NCBI GenBank assembly: GCA_029204045.2
Contig: CM055066.1
Coordinates: forward strand, 47,836,745-47,900,744
Origin: Tillandsia leiboldiana
Taxonomy: Eukaryota > Streptophyta > Magnoliopsida > Poales > Bromeliaceae
Length of the DNA stretch: 64,000 nucleotides
Reading direction: 5' to 3'
Shown here: positions 47,567 through 58,540 of the stretch, piece after piece
Numbering within the stretch: position 1 is the first letter of the stretch
Layout of the letters: each line of letters starts with the position of its first letter
The notes under the pieces: generated by a model
Databases searched by the model: none
Seen by the model: the letters and a program-made list of their open reading frames with translations, nothing else
What the model was told of the DNA's origin: nothing
Program-made: the position numbers and the translations under genes

Positions 47567-50566
47567 ACGCAAAAGGGCTCTCTCTAGCAACCCTAAACCT
47601 AAGCTCTTGCACCCAGCCACCATCTGAAGTCCCTTCCTCTCCCTCTGCTCTCTCCACGACCGTTACGCCGCCGGCCGCCGCCTCCTCTCGCCGGAGAAGA
47701 ATAAGAAGCAAAGGAATAGGTTAGATCTCGGTTGGGTTGGAGTAGGAAGCAACGAGAGGATCCCATCTTGCACCAGACCGCTTCAGGAGCCTCCTCTGTG
47801 CTTATGAGACTCAACCCGAGGAACCCCGGCGCCGAGCTCCGCCGCGCGCCGTCGGCGGAGATCTTCTTCTTCTTCCTTGGCTCCGGTGAGGTAAGGGTTG
47901 CATTTTTATTGGATTTTGTTGCCCTAAGACCCGTCCAGTCCTCTACTGACGTTGGGAGGAATCTCTCCATGAAGTTTGGGCCGTCGCTGTTGTCCCGATC
48001 GTCGGCCGGAGTTTTGTCGCCGAAAATTACCGCTTTTGGCCGCCGCCAGACGCCGCCGTCATCCGACCGTCAAACTCAAGATCAGAACCGTTGAGTCGCG
48101 TCTCCTCTTCGACTGGAACCTTTACACGAGGTTTGGGGGCGATCGGATCAAGATCGGCACCGCGCGAGACTGCCCTAGAAACCGGGTTTTCTCCATCTTG
48201 GCCGATCTCGGCCGTCCGGCACCGCCGCTGCCTCCCACTGCCGGCCAACTCCACCAGAAGACTTCTGGAACCGAGAGGGACCTTTTGGTCCAAGTTGCTC
48301 CGGCCCGGAGCTAGTCGGCCGGAATCCGCCATTAACGGGCTTGGAGCTTCAACCGAGCTCCGCCGCCGCACGTTGCCGGCGTTCCCCGTCACCGGAAAAA
48401 CACCCTGGTAAGCTTCTTTGACCTTTTGGAGCTTACCCATCATCTTGCATGGAATTTTTATCGTGGGGTTTTCGATCTTAGGAATTGCACCCGAGTTGGC
48501 CTTGATTTCCTCCTCCGGCCATCGCCGGCGCTTAGGACTCCGGCCCACCCCACAGGTAAGCTGTAGGTGTTAATAATAAGACTCCCATGATTTTATTTTG
48601 GGCAGAGAACCCTTCTGTAGCTAAGCTTCCATGGGTGCACCCGAAACCATCAATTCGGGCTTGTCTCCGGCCGCCGCCGCCTCCGGCCGCCGGGGCTCGA
48701 CCCCACATGGACCAAACTTCTTCTGGGACACCTGTTTTTCTTATGCTCCCCTCTGGTGCAGGTCTGAGCAAGGTTGATCCAAGAACACCCCAACCCGAGC
48801 TTGGGCATTTAGTGGGTGCTGCTCCGGCCAGTGTTCCGGCCAGTCTCCGGCTAGCCTCAGGTGAGCCCCACTATCCCTGGTCCATGCTTGTTTCCGTGCT
48901 CTAGCTAGTTTGCTGTTTGATCAACTAAAAGTAAAGTTGGTGCATAGTTGTAAATGAGAACCCTAATGTTTATGGGCCAACCTTGTATTTGGGCCTGGGC
49001 TTGGCCCAATCTTGTGAGCACGAGCTTCGTCTCGTCGTAACGAACACGCTGAAAGTTACGGCGCAGCTTTTGGATTCCCGGATCTCAAGAACGGATCGAA
49101 ACAAGCTAAAATAGAGTGTAATTATGCAAATTAAAGATAGATTATGGATCAACTGGATATTAGCCACAATGATTACCTTTAGACAGTATTTATATTTTAC
49201 TGGGCATCTTGTCAAAGTCCCGTGGGCTCTTGTTGATCGGAAAACGGATTTTTGTCCCGCTAACTAGCGATTGTATCCCGTTTAAGCATTTCGCTACTGT
49301 CGTGTCGTCGGGATGGGTATGTGTGAGTCTATTACTGATTATAGCTTCTTATTCAGGGCCCAATTGTTCAGCACCAGCCTCCCGGTAGCTGTGCGGGAGT
49401 TCGAGGATCTGCCTTCATTCAGGTGGGTTATCTTCGGTCCGGGCTTTATCTATTCGGCCCTCTGGTTGCTTTAGTCCAGTCGGACACCTGTTTTTGACTT
49501 AGCCTTGATTGGGTATACCTACTCATAGATTATGACATTTCCTGTTACTTGTCATTATTCAGTACAGTTGATACTGTGGTCTGATCATGTTTCGTAGCTA
49601 TCAGTTAGTACACTACATTGATACCCAGAGATACTTGCTTTTATATTCCAGTTATGCATGATAGACCATGATTGATTGATATATACAGACATTTGATTCC
49701 TAGCATTGTGCATGTTTGATATGCTATTATTCGGATTTGTATACTTCCTGTATTCCGGATTACATGATTAGTCCTGAAGATTCCATCTATATACCGCATG
49801 ATTTTCCTGATAGACATTGATCTCTTAGACACACTGTATTTATATACATCCGCTTGTCAGCTTTCATATCTTGGTGTATAGATGTCATGATTGATTATTG
49901 CTGCTAGTTTCATGTCTCTTGTCATACGACCTTATTCAGATATGCATGATTGATTCTGATTGATTGATACAGACAGATGATTGATTCCCTGTTGGGATAC
50001 CTCGGCTTGTTGCCAACTACCCGGTCATTAGACCGCGAGATTGAGCATAGCATGATGATTGCCACGCACTGCTGTACTTCACGTACACTGACGGTTTGGC
50101 CACCGTCATAGTGTTCTTTACCGGTAAAGTGGTCTAGAGGAAAGACCCGTGAGCCCGTTGCACCAGGACTGCTTGGCGTCTGTAAGTGCAGGTTATGTCA
50201 GCGGATGGGGTGCTGAACAGTGGCTTAGCCTGAGGTCCTCGTGACCAATACTGGCATTGATTGGGTACTTGAGTTCTTTTATTGACGCATTCTTATTGTC
50301 TTGCGCTGTTATTGATAGATATCTTACCCTGTACCCTTACTGCTCAGTTCATGATTGATTATCTCGTTTACATACATAGATTTCCAGTATTTATTACTTG
50401 CAGTTTCATTACCCTTGATTACCTGCTTATTCAGTTATCTGTGGATTTTGTTGATTATCAGTAGATCTGCGTTATTATTCAGCTTTACCCTATGATTTTT
50501 ACTATCCGCAGATTATTGTACCCAGTAGGTACGATTAGCTATTTCTCGGCTCGTCGTGCCCACTGG

Positions 50567-50584
50567 GATGCACTCCGGTGTATC
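50567..50584 (+). other. Conserved LTR hairpin (family B, copy B6)
   Basis: GATGCAC, loop TCCG, GTGTATC, followed by TCACACCCCTGGGTGACTG and the acceptor-like TTTTTCAGG. The stem differs from 1539-1556 at two pairs that stay paired through G-T. Confidence 0.6.
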
Positions 50585-50978
50585 TCACACCCCTGGGTGA
50601 CTGTTTTTCAGGTCGTTCGGGTAGAGGGGTGTCGGGACGATCCAGTGAGCCTGTCACGATAGAGCTGTCCCCCTGATGATAGTTATGGATGATTGAGATC
50701 CCCGATGACTTGTAGCTGATCCTTTTTTATGTTATTTCAGCTTCCAGTTTGTTTCGATATTTCAGATTGATGATATTATGATATTCGGATTATTCCTGAT
50801 GATTAGTATTGTTTAGTTGTGATAGTGATTGCTCTCTGATTGATGATTGGATTAGCCTAGCCGTGCATGTATAGGAGATTTCCTATATGTGTGGCGGTCT
50901 GTTACGCCCGTTTTGCAAACTCTGATTTATTTCAAAAAAAAAAAAAATTAGACTGGATTTTAAACTCGGGGCGTGACA

Positions 50979-51391
50979 AAAAAACAATATTAGGTAAAAA
51001 ATGAGGAAAGGGGCTCAGATAAGAGGATTTCATCAACTGTAATATCAGATTATCATCCCCCAAGTATTAGCTGACAACAGTGCTCTTGATATATACGTAC
51101 TAAATTCTTCAAAGATTAATATCAACTCTTTAGCACAAACCATAAGGAACTTGAAAACCATATATATATATATATATATATATAGTTTGAAAACCATAAA
51201 GCGAACTTGAAAACCAAAAGCCCTGTACGAACTTGAGAATTTCGGTATGGAAATAAATGTATAGGTATTAAAATTTTCAAAGATTACTATTTGAAATATG
51301 ATGTTAAAATTTTTGTGTGGTTTGTGCTAAAGCGTAGGGTGCTAATAGCGAACAACTTGTTAAAAAGGAGATGGCCATGTGAGATTGGTTG
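50979..51391. other. Short spacer, no gene
   Basis: About 410 bp of moderately AT-rich sequence between B6 and A3, with a short (TA)n run (about 51160-51182). CTTTAGCACAAACCA (51128-51142) and TGGTTTGTGCTAAAG (51318-51332) form a perfect 15-bp inverted repeat, possibly the ends of a small MITE. The last five bases, GGTTG, are the inverse of CAACC at 17668-17672. Confidence 0.55.
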
Positions 51392-51880
51392 TGTGGTGAC
51401 CCAGATCTCCGCAGGGCTTCTACAGTGCGATTAGCAGCTTCTGGAGGCCTGTGTGGCCTGTCGGCGGTGTTTCTGCACCAATTTGGACTCAAGTGATGGA
51501 CTTCGGGTGTATAATGGATCACGTGAGTGATCGGAGGACCCCGTCGGATGTTTAGATGTGGTTTCGCGCGAAATGGATATTAAAATTGGACTCAGCGCGG
51601 AATTTGAGTAAAGAACACTTCTCCGAGAATTTTCGGCAAATTTTAGAAGTGGAATTTGGCAAATTGGACTTCGGATTTGGATTCAGCGCGCGAAAACGAT
51701 CGAAACGGGCTATTTATTTGTATTTTTCGGAGTCCGGATGCGAAAACACGCATTTTGAGATTTTTGGTACTGTTCCGGCCGCCGGAGGGGCGCCGGCGGC
51801 GGCGGCGGGCGGCGGAGCGCGGCGGTTGGCGGCAGCGGAGGCGCGCGGTCCACCGCGGAGGTCGTGCACCGGGCGGAGGA

Positions 51881-52171
51881 CACGTGGCGCCTTCTGGTTG
51901 GCCGGCTCAGCGGGCGCGGTCCACGGAAGAGGCGCGGGTGCACGGTGGACCGGGTGCGGACACGTGGCCGAGCGTGGTTGGCGGGTCCTGGTGCGCGCGG
52001 TCCACGCGGCAGCGGCGGCTGCCTCGGGATGCGTGCCCGACACGGTGCCGCGGGCGGTGCGGCCGCGCACGTGGGCGCGGCGTGGGCGCTGCCGGGCGAC
52101 GTGGGGGGCGCCACGTGGCGCCCCGTGGTTGGTCGGGCGCAGCCGCGCACGTCCGCGTGTCGGGACACGTG
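51881..52171 (+). promoter_or_regulatory. CACGTG (G-box/ABRE-like) array in the A3 U3
   Basis: CACGTG at 51881, 51961, 52068, 52112 and 52166, mostly as (A/C)CACGTGGC, plus a mutated CATGTG at 52227. Each lies in a loosely repeated unit that also contains GGTTGG and GCGGTCCAC. CACGTGGC is the core of plant G-box and ABA-response elements bound by bZIP and bHLH factors. The array lies 190-480 bp upstream of the TATA box. Activity is inferred. Confidence 0.55.
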
Positions 52172-52246
52172 GCGTCGCGCGGTTCGCGGGCGCGCGTGCG
52201 CCGGGCGCGGGGAGCAGTGCTGGGCCATGTGGCGCTCCCTCGTTGA

Positions 52247-52295
52247 TTCGGGCGCACACAGTGTTGGGCCGGGCCCAACACTGTAGCCGCCCGAA
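52247..52295 (+). promoter_or_regulatory. Promoter dyad in the A3 5' LTR
   Basis: Outer arms TTCGGGCG and CGCCCGAA, inner arms ACAGTGTTGGGCC and GGCCCAACACTGT with a single central G. It ends 60 bp upstream of the TATA box. Confidence 0.7.
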
Positions 52296-52355
52296 ACCTG
52301 CGGGCGCCCGGAACTTGGGCCAAAAGTCCAAAGTGTTGGACTTTCGGGCTGAGCC

Positions 52356-52363
52356 TATAAATA
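52356..52363 (+). promoter_or_regulatory. TATA box of the A3 5' LTR
   Basis: TATAAATA within GAGCCTATAAATAGGCTG. A transcript starting about 30 bp downstream would carry a leader of some 3.1 kb before the primer site. Confidence 0.7.
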
Positions 52364-54979
52364 GGCTGTTGGCTGGGGCTTTCTGCCCCCTTTCCCGAGC
52401 TCCCCTGCCCTTGGACCCTTTAGCAAAGTTGGAGAACTTTGTGCTGCGCATCTTCTGGCGGAGGCCCGGATTTTTTGGAAGCCGCGGCGTCGACGACTTC
52501 GGCATCGGAGCGCAGTGTGGCAATTTTTCATCGGAGGCCCGTTATCGTCGCAGTTTGATCTAAGAGGTCTACCGAGCTACTCCGTCAGTATTTTTGGACG
52601 ATTTCTGCGGCGTTGGAATCACGAGAGGTACGTCTTCGACTTTTGTGTTGATCATCTTGCTGGATTCAGAGTTTATGACACGGTTTTCGAGGCATTTCTA
52701 AGCCGCTGTTTTCTGGTGGAGTTTTTGGACAGCGGCCCCTTGCCGGAATTTTATCTCCGCACCCGAGTGTCGGATCGAGACAAGCCTATACACTTTTTGG
52801 ATCTACTCGTCGCAAGGATTATCATTGTATTTTTCTGGGATTTTTCTGAGGCTTGCCCGAAGGTATACTATTCCCCTTTTATCTGTGTTTGAGTTTACAG
52901 TTGTGTGGTTGTGAGTGTTTGCGCACCTGTACTGTAGAATTTGTAACTCGGCCTACGGGGCTCGGATTTGGGCGTGCAGGTACCCGTTTCGAAGGTCTCG
53001 ACGAGACGCTCTCTGTGATATTTTTATTGGAATTTTTGAAGTTCGTTTTACAGGTGAAAATTTCGCATTAAGGGGACTGTTCCCAGCAGATTTGTGATGC
53101 TTGGATTTTATGGAATTAAGTGTAACTTTGGGTCGTGTTTTTGTACCCAGGAGGTATTGATCACTGTTCCTGTATTGTTGGATTGGTGGGTGTGTAGAGA
53201 TATCTGTTTCTGGACTTTCTCAGCTGTGCGACTCCGGACAGTTAGCATTTTCAGGTGGGTGGCCTTGTCTCCAAGATTGATGGACTGTGCTTTAAATCTG
53301 CTATAGTAGGACTATGCATGATAGTGAAATGCTTGTACAGCATGTTAGAATGTAGGAATTGCTATTCCTTGTATTATCTGATGGTATTGTCATCTCCTTG
53401 CTTTCTACCATCTGTAAGTTATAGTTATTGGAACTTGACCTAGCACCCCGTCATATGTTGCATGTGTAACCAGACTAGTAGAAAACCCTCACTTGGGCTA
53501 GGGTTATTTCTGCTTTAGACATCCACACTTCTACTTTCCTGGACATAGTGTTCTTCCTCGCCCGGGTAGCGGGCCGAGTGGTCAGGAGTTATCTTTTAGT
53601 GTGGGATGCATGTTACACTCGTGCTTGGGAGCAGAGTGGAGTCTGGTAGATGTAGTTGGTTGTTCATTTGTAGCGGGAGCTGTTTGGGTAGACGGCGGTC
53701 CCGAGATGTTTTATTTTCTTGTTTTATCTGTCGCCGCTGTGTTAGTGGCAGCGGTAGATCAGTGTTAGCAGGACCTTAAACCCAGAACCTTTTTGGACAC
53801 ACATATGATTTTTGTCAACCAAATATTTTCTTCCAAGCATCGTAGGGTCGCCTGAGTCTGTTCCTGTTTGATTGGACGAAGGCATTAGCTCTTCGAGGCT
53901 TAGATGTAAAACTTGGTTTCAACTGTTTTCCTAAAAAGAACTAAAAATCATTAAATATGGATTTCTTACAGATCAGATGGCTTCAGTAAGAAATGTCACC
54001 TTTTTCCTATAATTAACCACCCGAGATGATTCGAGTGGTCTGGGTTCTAAGGTCTGCCTTCTTCTTGGGACGAGAACAACGAGAGGCTATGCCTAAAGCC
54101 TGTTCTTGTTTGATTTGGATTGTAGGTTCTAGTCTTTCGGGGTTTCCGGACCCTTCCTCGTGTCAGTGGTTGCAATGTTGGCCTGTTGAGGCAGTTTCTC
54201 GCAGTGGATGCGACTTTGTGCTATGAGTTGGTAGAGTGTGATCTAGAGGTTGTTTTTCTGATTTAGTGGTGGAGATGGTTCTCCCACTTAGCTTTGAGGA
54301 TCTTGGGGTTCTGGCAGATCGAGTCGTGGAGGTTTTCCCGACTCAGCCATGGTCGTGCATTTATCAGATTGAGTCGTTGAGGGTTCTCCGACATAGCTGT
54401 GAGAGTGTTTTGGGCTATTCCTGTTCGAGTCGAGGTCCTTTTTTCCGACTGAGTTGTGCTTGAGCTTGGAGTTACCGATCTTTTTGATCGTGGATCATTG
54501 CCTGCATGAGCCACATTTGAGCTTGACAGAGATACTTTACAGAGATACTTGAGATGGGTTACTTTTTACTCGAGCGGGTCGCTCCCCTCGAGTGCCACTC
54601 CGGAGTAGGCGAGACCGGGTTGTGTACCGGCGTGAGATTGAGCTTTTCTATCGCGACTTGTCGTTGCATTTGTCCCTCTGGCTGTGCTGGTGTTGGCAGT
54701 CATGGACGTCCTACGTAAGTCCGCTCCTCCGGGACGTAACGGCAGTAGGTTGGCGCAGGCTTGACTGGACCTGATGAGGCAGTCAGTTCAGATTGGGTGA
54801 TCAGAGATGAGAGTTAGTTGTGGCATCATGTTCTTTCTGTTCCACTCCTTGAGCATCTAGGTAGAGGCATAGTAGCTGTAGAGTTTACTTTTCCAGCTTT
54901 TCTTACAGCACTGCTTTTGTTACTTTATGCCTCTAGTGGACTTAGTGGGCAGACCGTCGGGCTTGTTGGCGGCACCCAC

Positions 54980-55006
54980 TGAGAACTACTTGGGACGTAG
55001 TTCTCA
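54980..55006 (+). other. Conserved R-U5 hairpin in the A3 5' LTR
   Basis: TGAGAACTAC, loop TTGGGAC, GTAGTTCTCA: ten perfect pairs, followed by CACCCGTCGTGG and a pyrimidine tract ending CCCACAGG. It is present in all A LTRs and in A'. The B LTRs have a different hairpin at the same place. Confidence 0.65.
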
Positions 55007-55510
55007 CACCCGTCGTGGTGTCTTTTCCCACAGGAACTTCTACTCTGGTTCCTGTTGTTCCTGTTGCTGATCCTTCTGACCGAGCGAGGGAGTCGCGAGC
55101 TAGTTCCCTACCCGTCGTTGGAGTGTAGCGGTACCCCTTCAGAGGAGAGCTTCAGTAGATTAGTTATTTTATTTTCCTTCTTTGAGAGACTGTTGTAGTG
55201 AGGATTGTTATGTATTGAGAGCCTGTACACTGATGTATTTATTGGAGATACCTCCCGGTTGAGTTCTGAGTTTGTATATGAGGATATTGTATGATTATCT
55301 TTTTGGGAGACGGACATTGTTGTATTATTTCCAGTTGTACAGTGATTGATTTAGTTATACAGCAGACTTTTTATTTTTAGCTCTGATATCTGTTTAGCTG
55401 TAGTACTTCTCTTGCAGGTAGGACGCTTCGCCTATGCGGGTTTGGCATAGGTGGCGGATCTGTTGGCGAGCCGGGTCGCAGTTTCGACCCCGGGGCGTGA
55501 CAGATTAGAG

Positions 55511-55523
55511 TGGTATCAGAGCC
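55511..55523 (+). other. Primer-binding site of A3
   Basis: TGGTATCAGAGCC after the LTR and an eight-base spacer. Confidence 0.92.
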
Positions 55524-55797
55524 TAGGTTGTAGGTCATTGAGGACTTAGACACCCTAGGCTTGTGGTTGGACATTAGGATGACTACGTGAGAGTCGTGAC
55601 TTTTAGCGAGAGTCCTGATCGAGTTTTGTACCTCTCCCAAGAGACGGGATGAGTGATTGGCATGTTTATGCTCCTAAGCGATTATGTTGGCTGCAGACAA
55701 CATAATGCTGTGGAATTGATAACATGTCTTAGACTTTCGCTGGATTGGGTCGTATGGTTGTTGTGTCCTGATGTTTGTTATTGTGCAGTGGTCTACG

Positions 55798-56730
55798 ATG
55801 CTTGTGAGACGTCGTGCAGTGAGGAATGCGCTTTCCGCATCTGATTAGTAACCCGAGCAGCGGGAGGCAGAGCTATCAGAGCAGAGCGAGACCCAAGAGT
55901 TATGGATCCAGATGGCACAGACGTCGGAGGCTGCCCGATGCCAGGAGGAGGCCATGGAACGTTTGATGCGCTTGTTGGAGCAGAGAGCGCAGTTAATTGC
56001 AGTACCGCTTGAGTGTCCTCCAGTACTTTCTCCCTATGCAGTGGTACCTTCAGTTGCACTTGTGGCACCGACTGAGCGAGCAGCCCCCTCCGTGCCGACG
56101 AGTAGTGCTGAGGCACCGAGGCAGGGTGGATAGTGGATAGTAGCTGAGCTTCGGGACGTCATTGGTCGATGGAGCCAGTCCCGGCAGTCTAAACCATCCC
56201 GATTCACAGGTTTGAGTTGGAGCCCTTGTAGGCAAAATTGGGGTTGGTGGTGATGGAGAGACTCTCTGTGAGCCTTCATGTGCTAGGGAGTTTATACAGT
56301 TGTCGAACTGCACGCTCCAGGTTTCGAGGGACGAGGCGCATAGGATATGTTTGACGGGGAATGGTTTGCGCCAGGATACCTTTCAGTTTAGTTGGTCCCT
56401 CCGTTTTGGATTATTGACGCTTCGATGGGTAGGCATTGTGTGTGGAGCATGACGCTGCAGTTTCTTTGGATAGGGATCGGCCGCCAGAGGCGAGTTCTGG
56501 ATATCGGCGCTTGGCGTCGGGTGATGGAGGACAGACTGACCGGCAGAGGCATTTCTCATCTCCGTACCTGGATGGCGAATTTTTGAGATGCCAGAGATCG
56601 GGTGGACCCCGATGGCAGCATCAGCATCTATATCAGAGTAGCGCAACGGTAGCGTGGATTTGTTATCTGCGGATGACTTTATTCGTCGCCTCAATGTGAG
56701 CAGAGACAGAGGTTGTGCTCCCTTGTGGAT
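55798..56730 (+). pseudogene. gag: Decayed gag of A3
   Basis: Starts MLVRRRAVRNALSASD and then has TAG TAA, exactly as in A1. It continues PEQREAELSEQSETQELW and MAQTSEAARCQEEAMERLM. It aligns with the N-terminal and coiled-coil part of the gag at 11047. The rest is decayed. LSADDFIRRLN near 56660 marks the start of the protease region, followed by the 236-bp deletion. Confidence 0.72.
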
Positions 56731-58530
56731 TATGTCCTATGCAGTTGAGACCGCGAGATATACGGGTAGACTTATTGGTAATTTTGGCAGTTCGGCGTTT
56801 CGACCTAGTGCTTGGGTTTTGGTTGGCACAGTGCCACAGGATGCTAGACTGCGGAAGGAGAGGACTTTGACCTTCTGCGAGGCAGACGAGAGGAGATTTG
56901 GTTGTTGAGGTCGTTAGAGCACACTGGTTATAGCGACAGTGTGAGAGGTGCTTACGGCGGCACCGGGACCCAAAGATATCTCTGTTGCCACGAGATTCCG
57001 GGTGTGATTTCACCTGAGCTGTTGATAATGCCGCCGGTTAGGGAGATAGAGATTGAGTTTGGCGTGGTTCGGGGAACCGCGCCACCCTCGACAGCACCTC
57101 ATTGGATATTGCCAGTAGAGCTGTGAGAGCTGATGGCGCAGTTGCAGGATCTGATGGATCGAGGGGTCTGTTTGACCTAGTGCCACGCCGTTGATATACG
57201 GTGGTGATGCCACATCGTTGATACACGACTGTGAGGGCCCTTTTATGGGTCGAGTGTAGATAGGTCCAAGTATTATTCTGGACCTTTTGATGGAATTATA
57301 CTCCGGCAGTTGTACGATTGATGCAGGTACAGATTTTGGAATCATACGACGGAGTATTTCGCCAAGATGGTGTTCAGGACACGGTAGGGGCATTATGTTT
57401 TAGTAAGGCCAATTGGATTGATTAGCGCCCTGCCACTCTTTTGGTTTGAGGAATTGTGCTCCAGCTGTACTTGATTGCTTTGGTAACTAGATCCTCCAGG
57501 GATATTATGATCTACTCCCAGAGCAGCTTGGAGCATGAGGAGCACTGGTGGATGTGTTACCATACTGTGTGGATGAAGCTGTATGCCAGGCTATTGAGAT
57601 ACAAGTTTTAGCTTTAGAAGCTTACCTTCTTGGGTCACATTGTGTTAGCCGTAGGAGCGGCGGTGGAATTCCGGCCAATGTGGATGCTATTTGAGATTGG
57701 CTGAGATCAACATTTATTGTTGAGGTGAGGAGCTTTTTGGATTTGGCAGTGCCAGGAGAGCATGGCGAATGGATGATGAGACTGGTACTAGCGCCGATTG
57801 CAGCTTTGCCAGAGATGGGGATGGACCTTTGTGTTGGTGATGCCTCCCATAGTGGCTGTGGAGTTACCATTGGGTTATTCTTGAGCATTTTGTATCACCC
57901 CGATAGGGCCACTGTGGTGGCGGATACCTGGAACCGGAGAGCTATTGGGGGTTGAGTTTGATGATTCCGTTGCTGGCGCTGGGTGGGACCGTTGCGGAAT
58001 AGGGCTCGAGGTTGTGTCCCTGAGGGTCCCTTTCGACGGTAGACTGCGGTGAAGCAGTCCATGCGAATGGTCAGGATCCGAGAGTGATTGAGCGAGGACC
58101 CTAGCCGATTAGGGCTTCTTTCCTCTGGATGACCGTATGGGGTTTGTTTCGGATCGCCTGGTTGAGCTGGCACTAGGGAGCGGTTTTGGTGCGTGCTACG
58201 TGGGTTGTTCTCTCTTTTCCCCCAGCCTTTTCCTTCCACGTCTCAGCTCAGGAGTGTTTAGGCTTGTGGATTCCTCGCCCGTGATGGACTCGTTTCCTTT
58301 GAGATCTGCGAGTACTTGTGGTACGAGGGATGCCGTTGCAAATTCTGGCTCGTGAGATGAGAGAATTATGCAATTTGGGCCATGCCGTACCGGTTGTTGT
58401 TGTTGTTGTGGAGTAATCACGGGGAGTGACAGGTGACTTGAGAGCTGGAGACGGCAGTGTTATGTACCTACCCTTGTTTTTGTGGCACCTTTTGGATTGA
58501 GCTAGTTTCGAGGACGAAACTTTCTTTTAG
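56731..58530 (+). pseudogene. pol: Decayed pol of A3
   Basis: RT linker PPVREIEIEFGVVRGTAPP then PHWILPVEL to a stop at 57124-57126, with ELMAQLQDLMDRGV just after. FAKMVFRTR, IMIYSQSSLEHEEHW and FLGHIVLA belong to the RT palm and connection. CVGDASHSGCG and ILYHPDRATVVAD are RNase H. FEDETF is the last recognisable coding stretch before the polypurine tract. Frameshifts separate the pieces and no RT catalytic YxDD is visible. It is homologous and collinear with A1 and A2. Confidence 0.8.
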
Positions 58531-58540
58531 TGGGGGAGGA
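58531..58540 (+). other. Polypurine tract of A3
   Basis: TGGGGGAGGA immediately before the 3' LTR. Confidence 0.85.

Larger units (their letters stand above)
46777..50978 (+). mobile_element. Solo LTR of family B (B6), complete
   Basis: 4,202 bp from TGTAAGAATTTGAATTTT to AAACTCGGGGCGTGACA. It is flanked by AAAAA on both sides (46772-46776 and 50979-50983), consistent with a target duplication though low-complexity. The start agrees with the end of similarity in the inverted copy B4 (45015). It carries TATAAATA at 47559-47566, a GCCGG-rich transcribed leader, then the conserved TTCTTTACCGGT and CCCACTGGGAT block and the terminal hairpin. No interior follows, so it is a recombination product. 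It is the reference copy for family B here. Confidence 0.85.
51392..55502 (+). repeat. 5' LTR of A3
   Basis: 4,111 bp with clean sequence, the best reference for the family A LTR. U3 (about 1 kb) has five CACGTG motifs, the dyad and TATAAATA. R-U5 (about 3.1 kb) has many AGGT sequences, a hairpin at 54980-55006 and an acceptor-like TCTTTTCCCACAGG near 55020. A 335-codon open frame at 51556-52563 spans the GC-rich U3 and TATA box and is not a gene. Confidence 0.94.

Noticed and set aside
51556..52563. 335-codon ORF (and its counterpart at 20611-21618 on the minus strand), plus long ORFs on the opposite strand
   Set aside because: They cover the GC-rich U3, promoter dyad and TATA box of family A LTRs. 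Open frames exist on both strands and are broken in A2. Conservation between copies reflects recent copying of the LTR.
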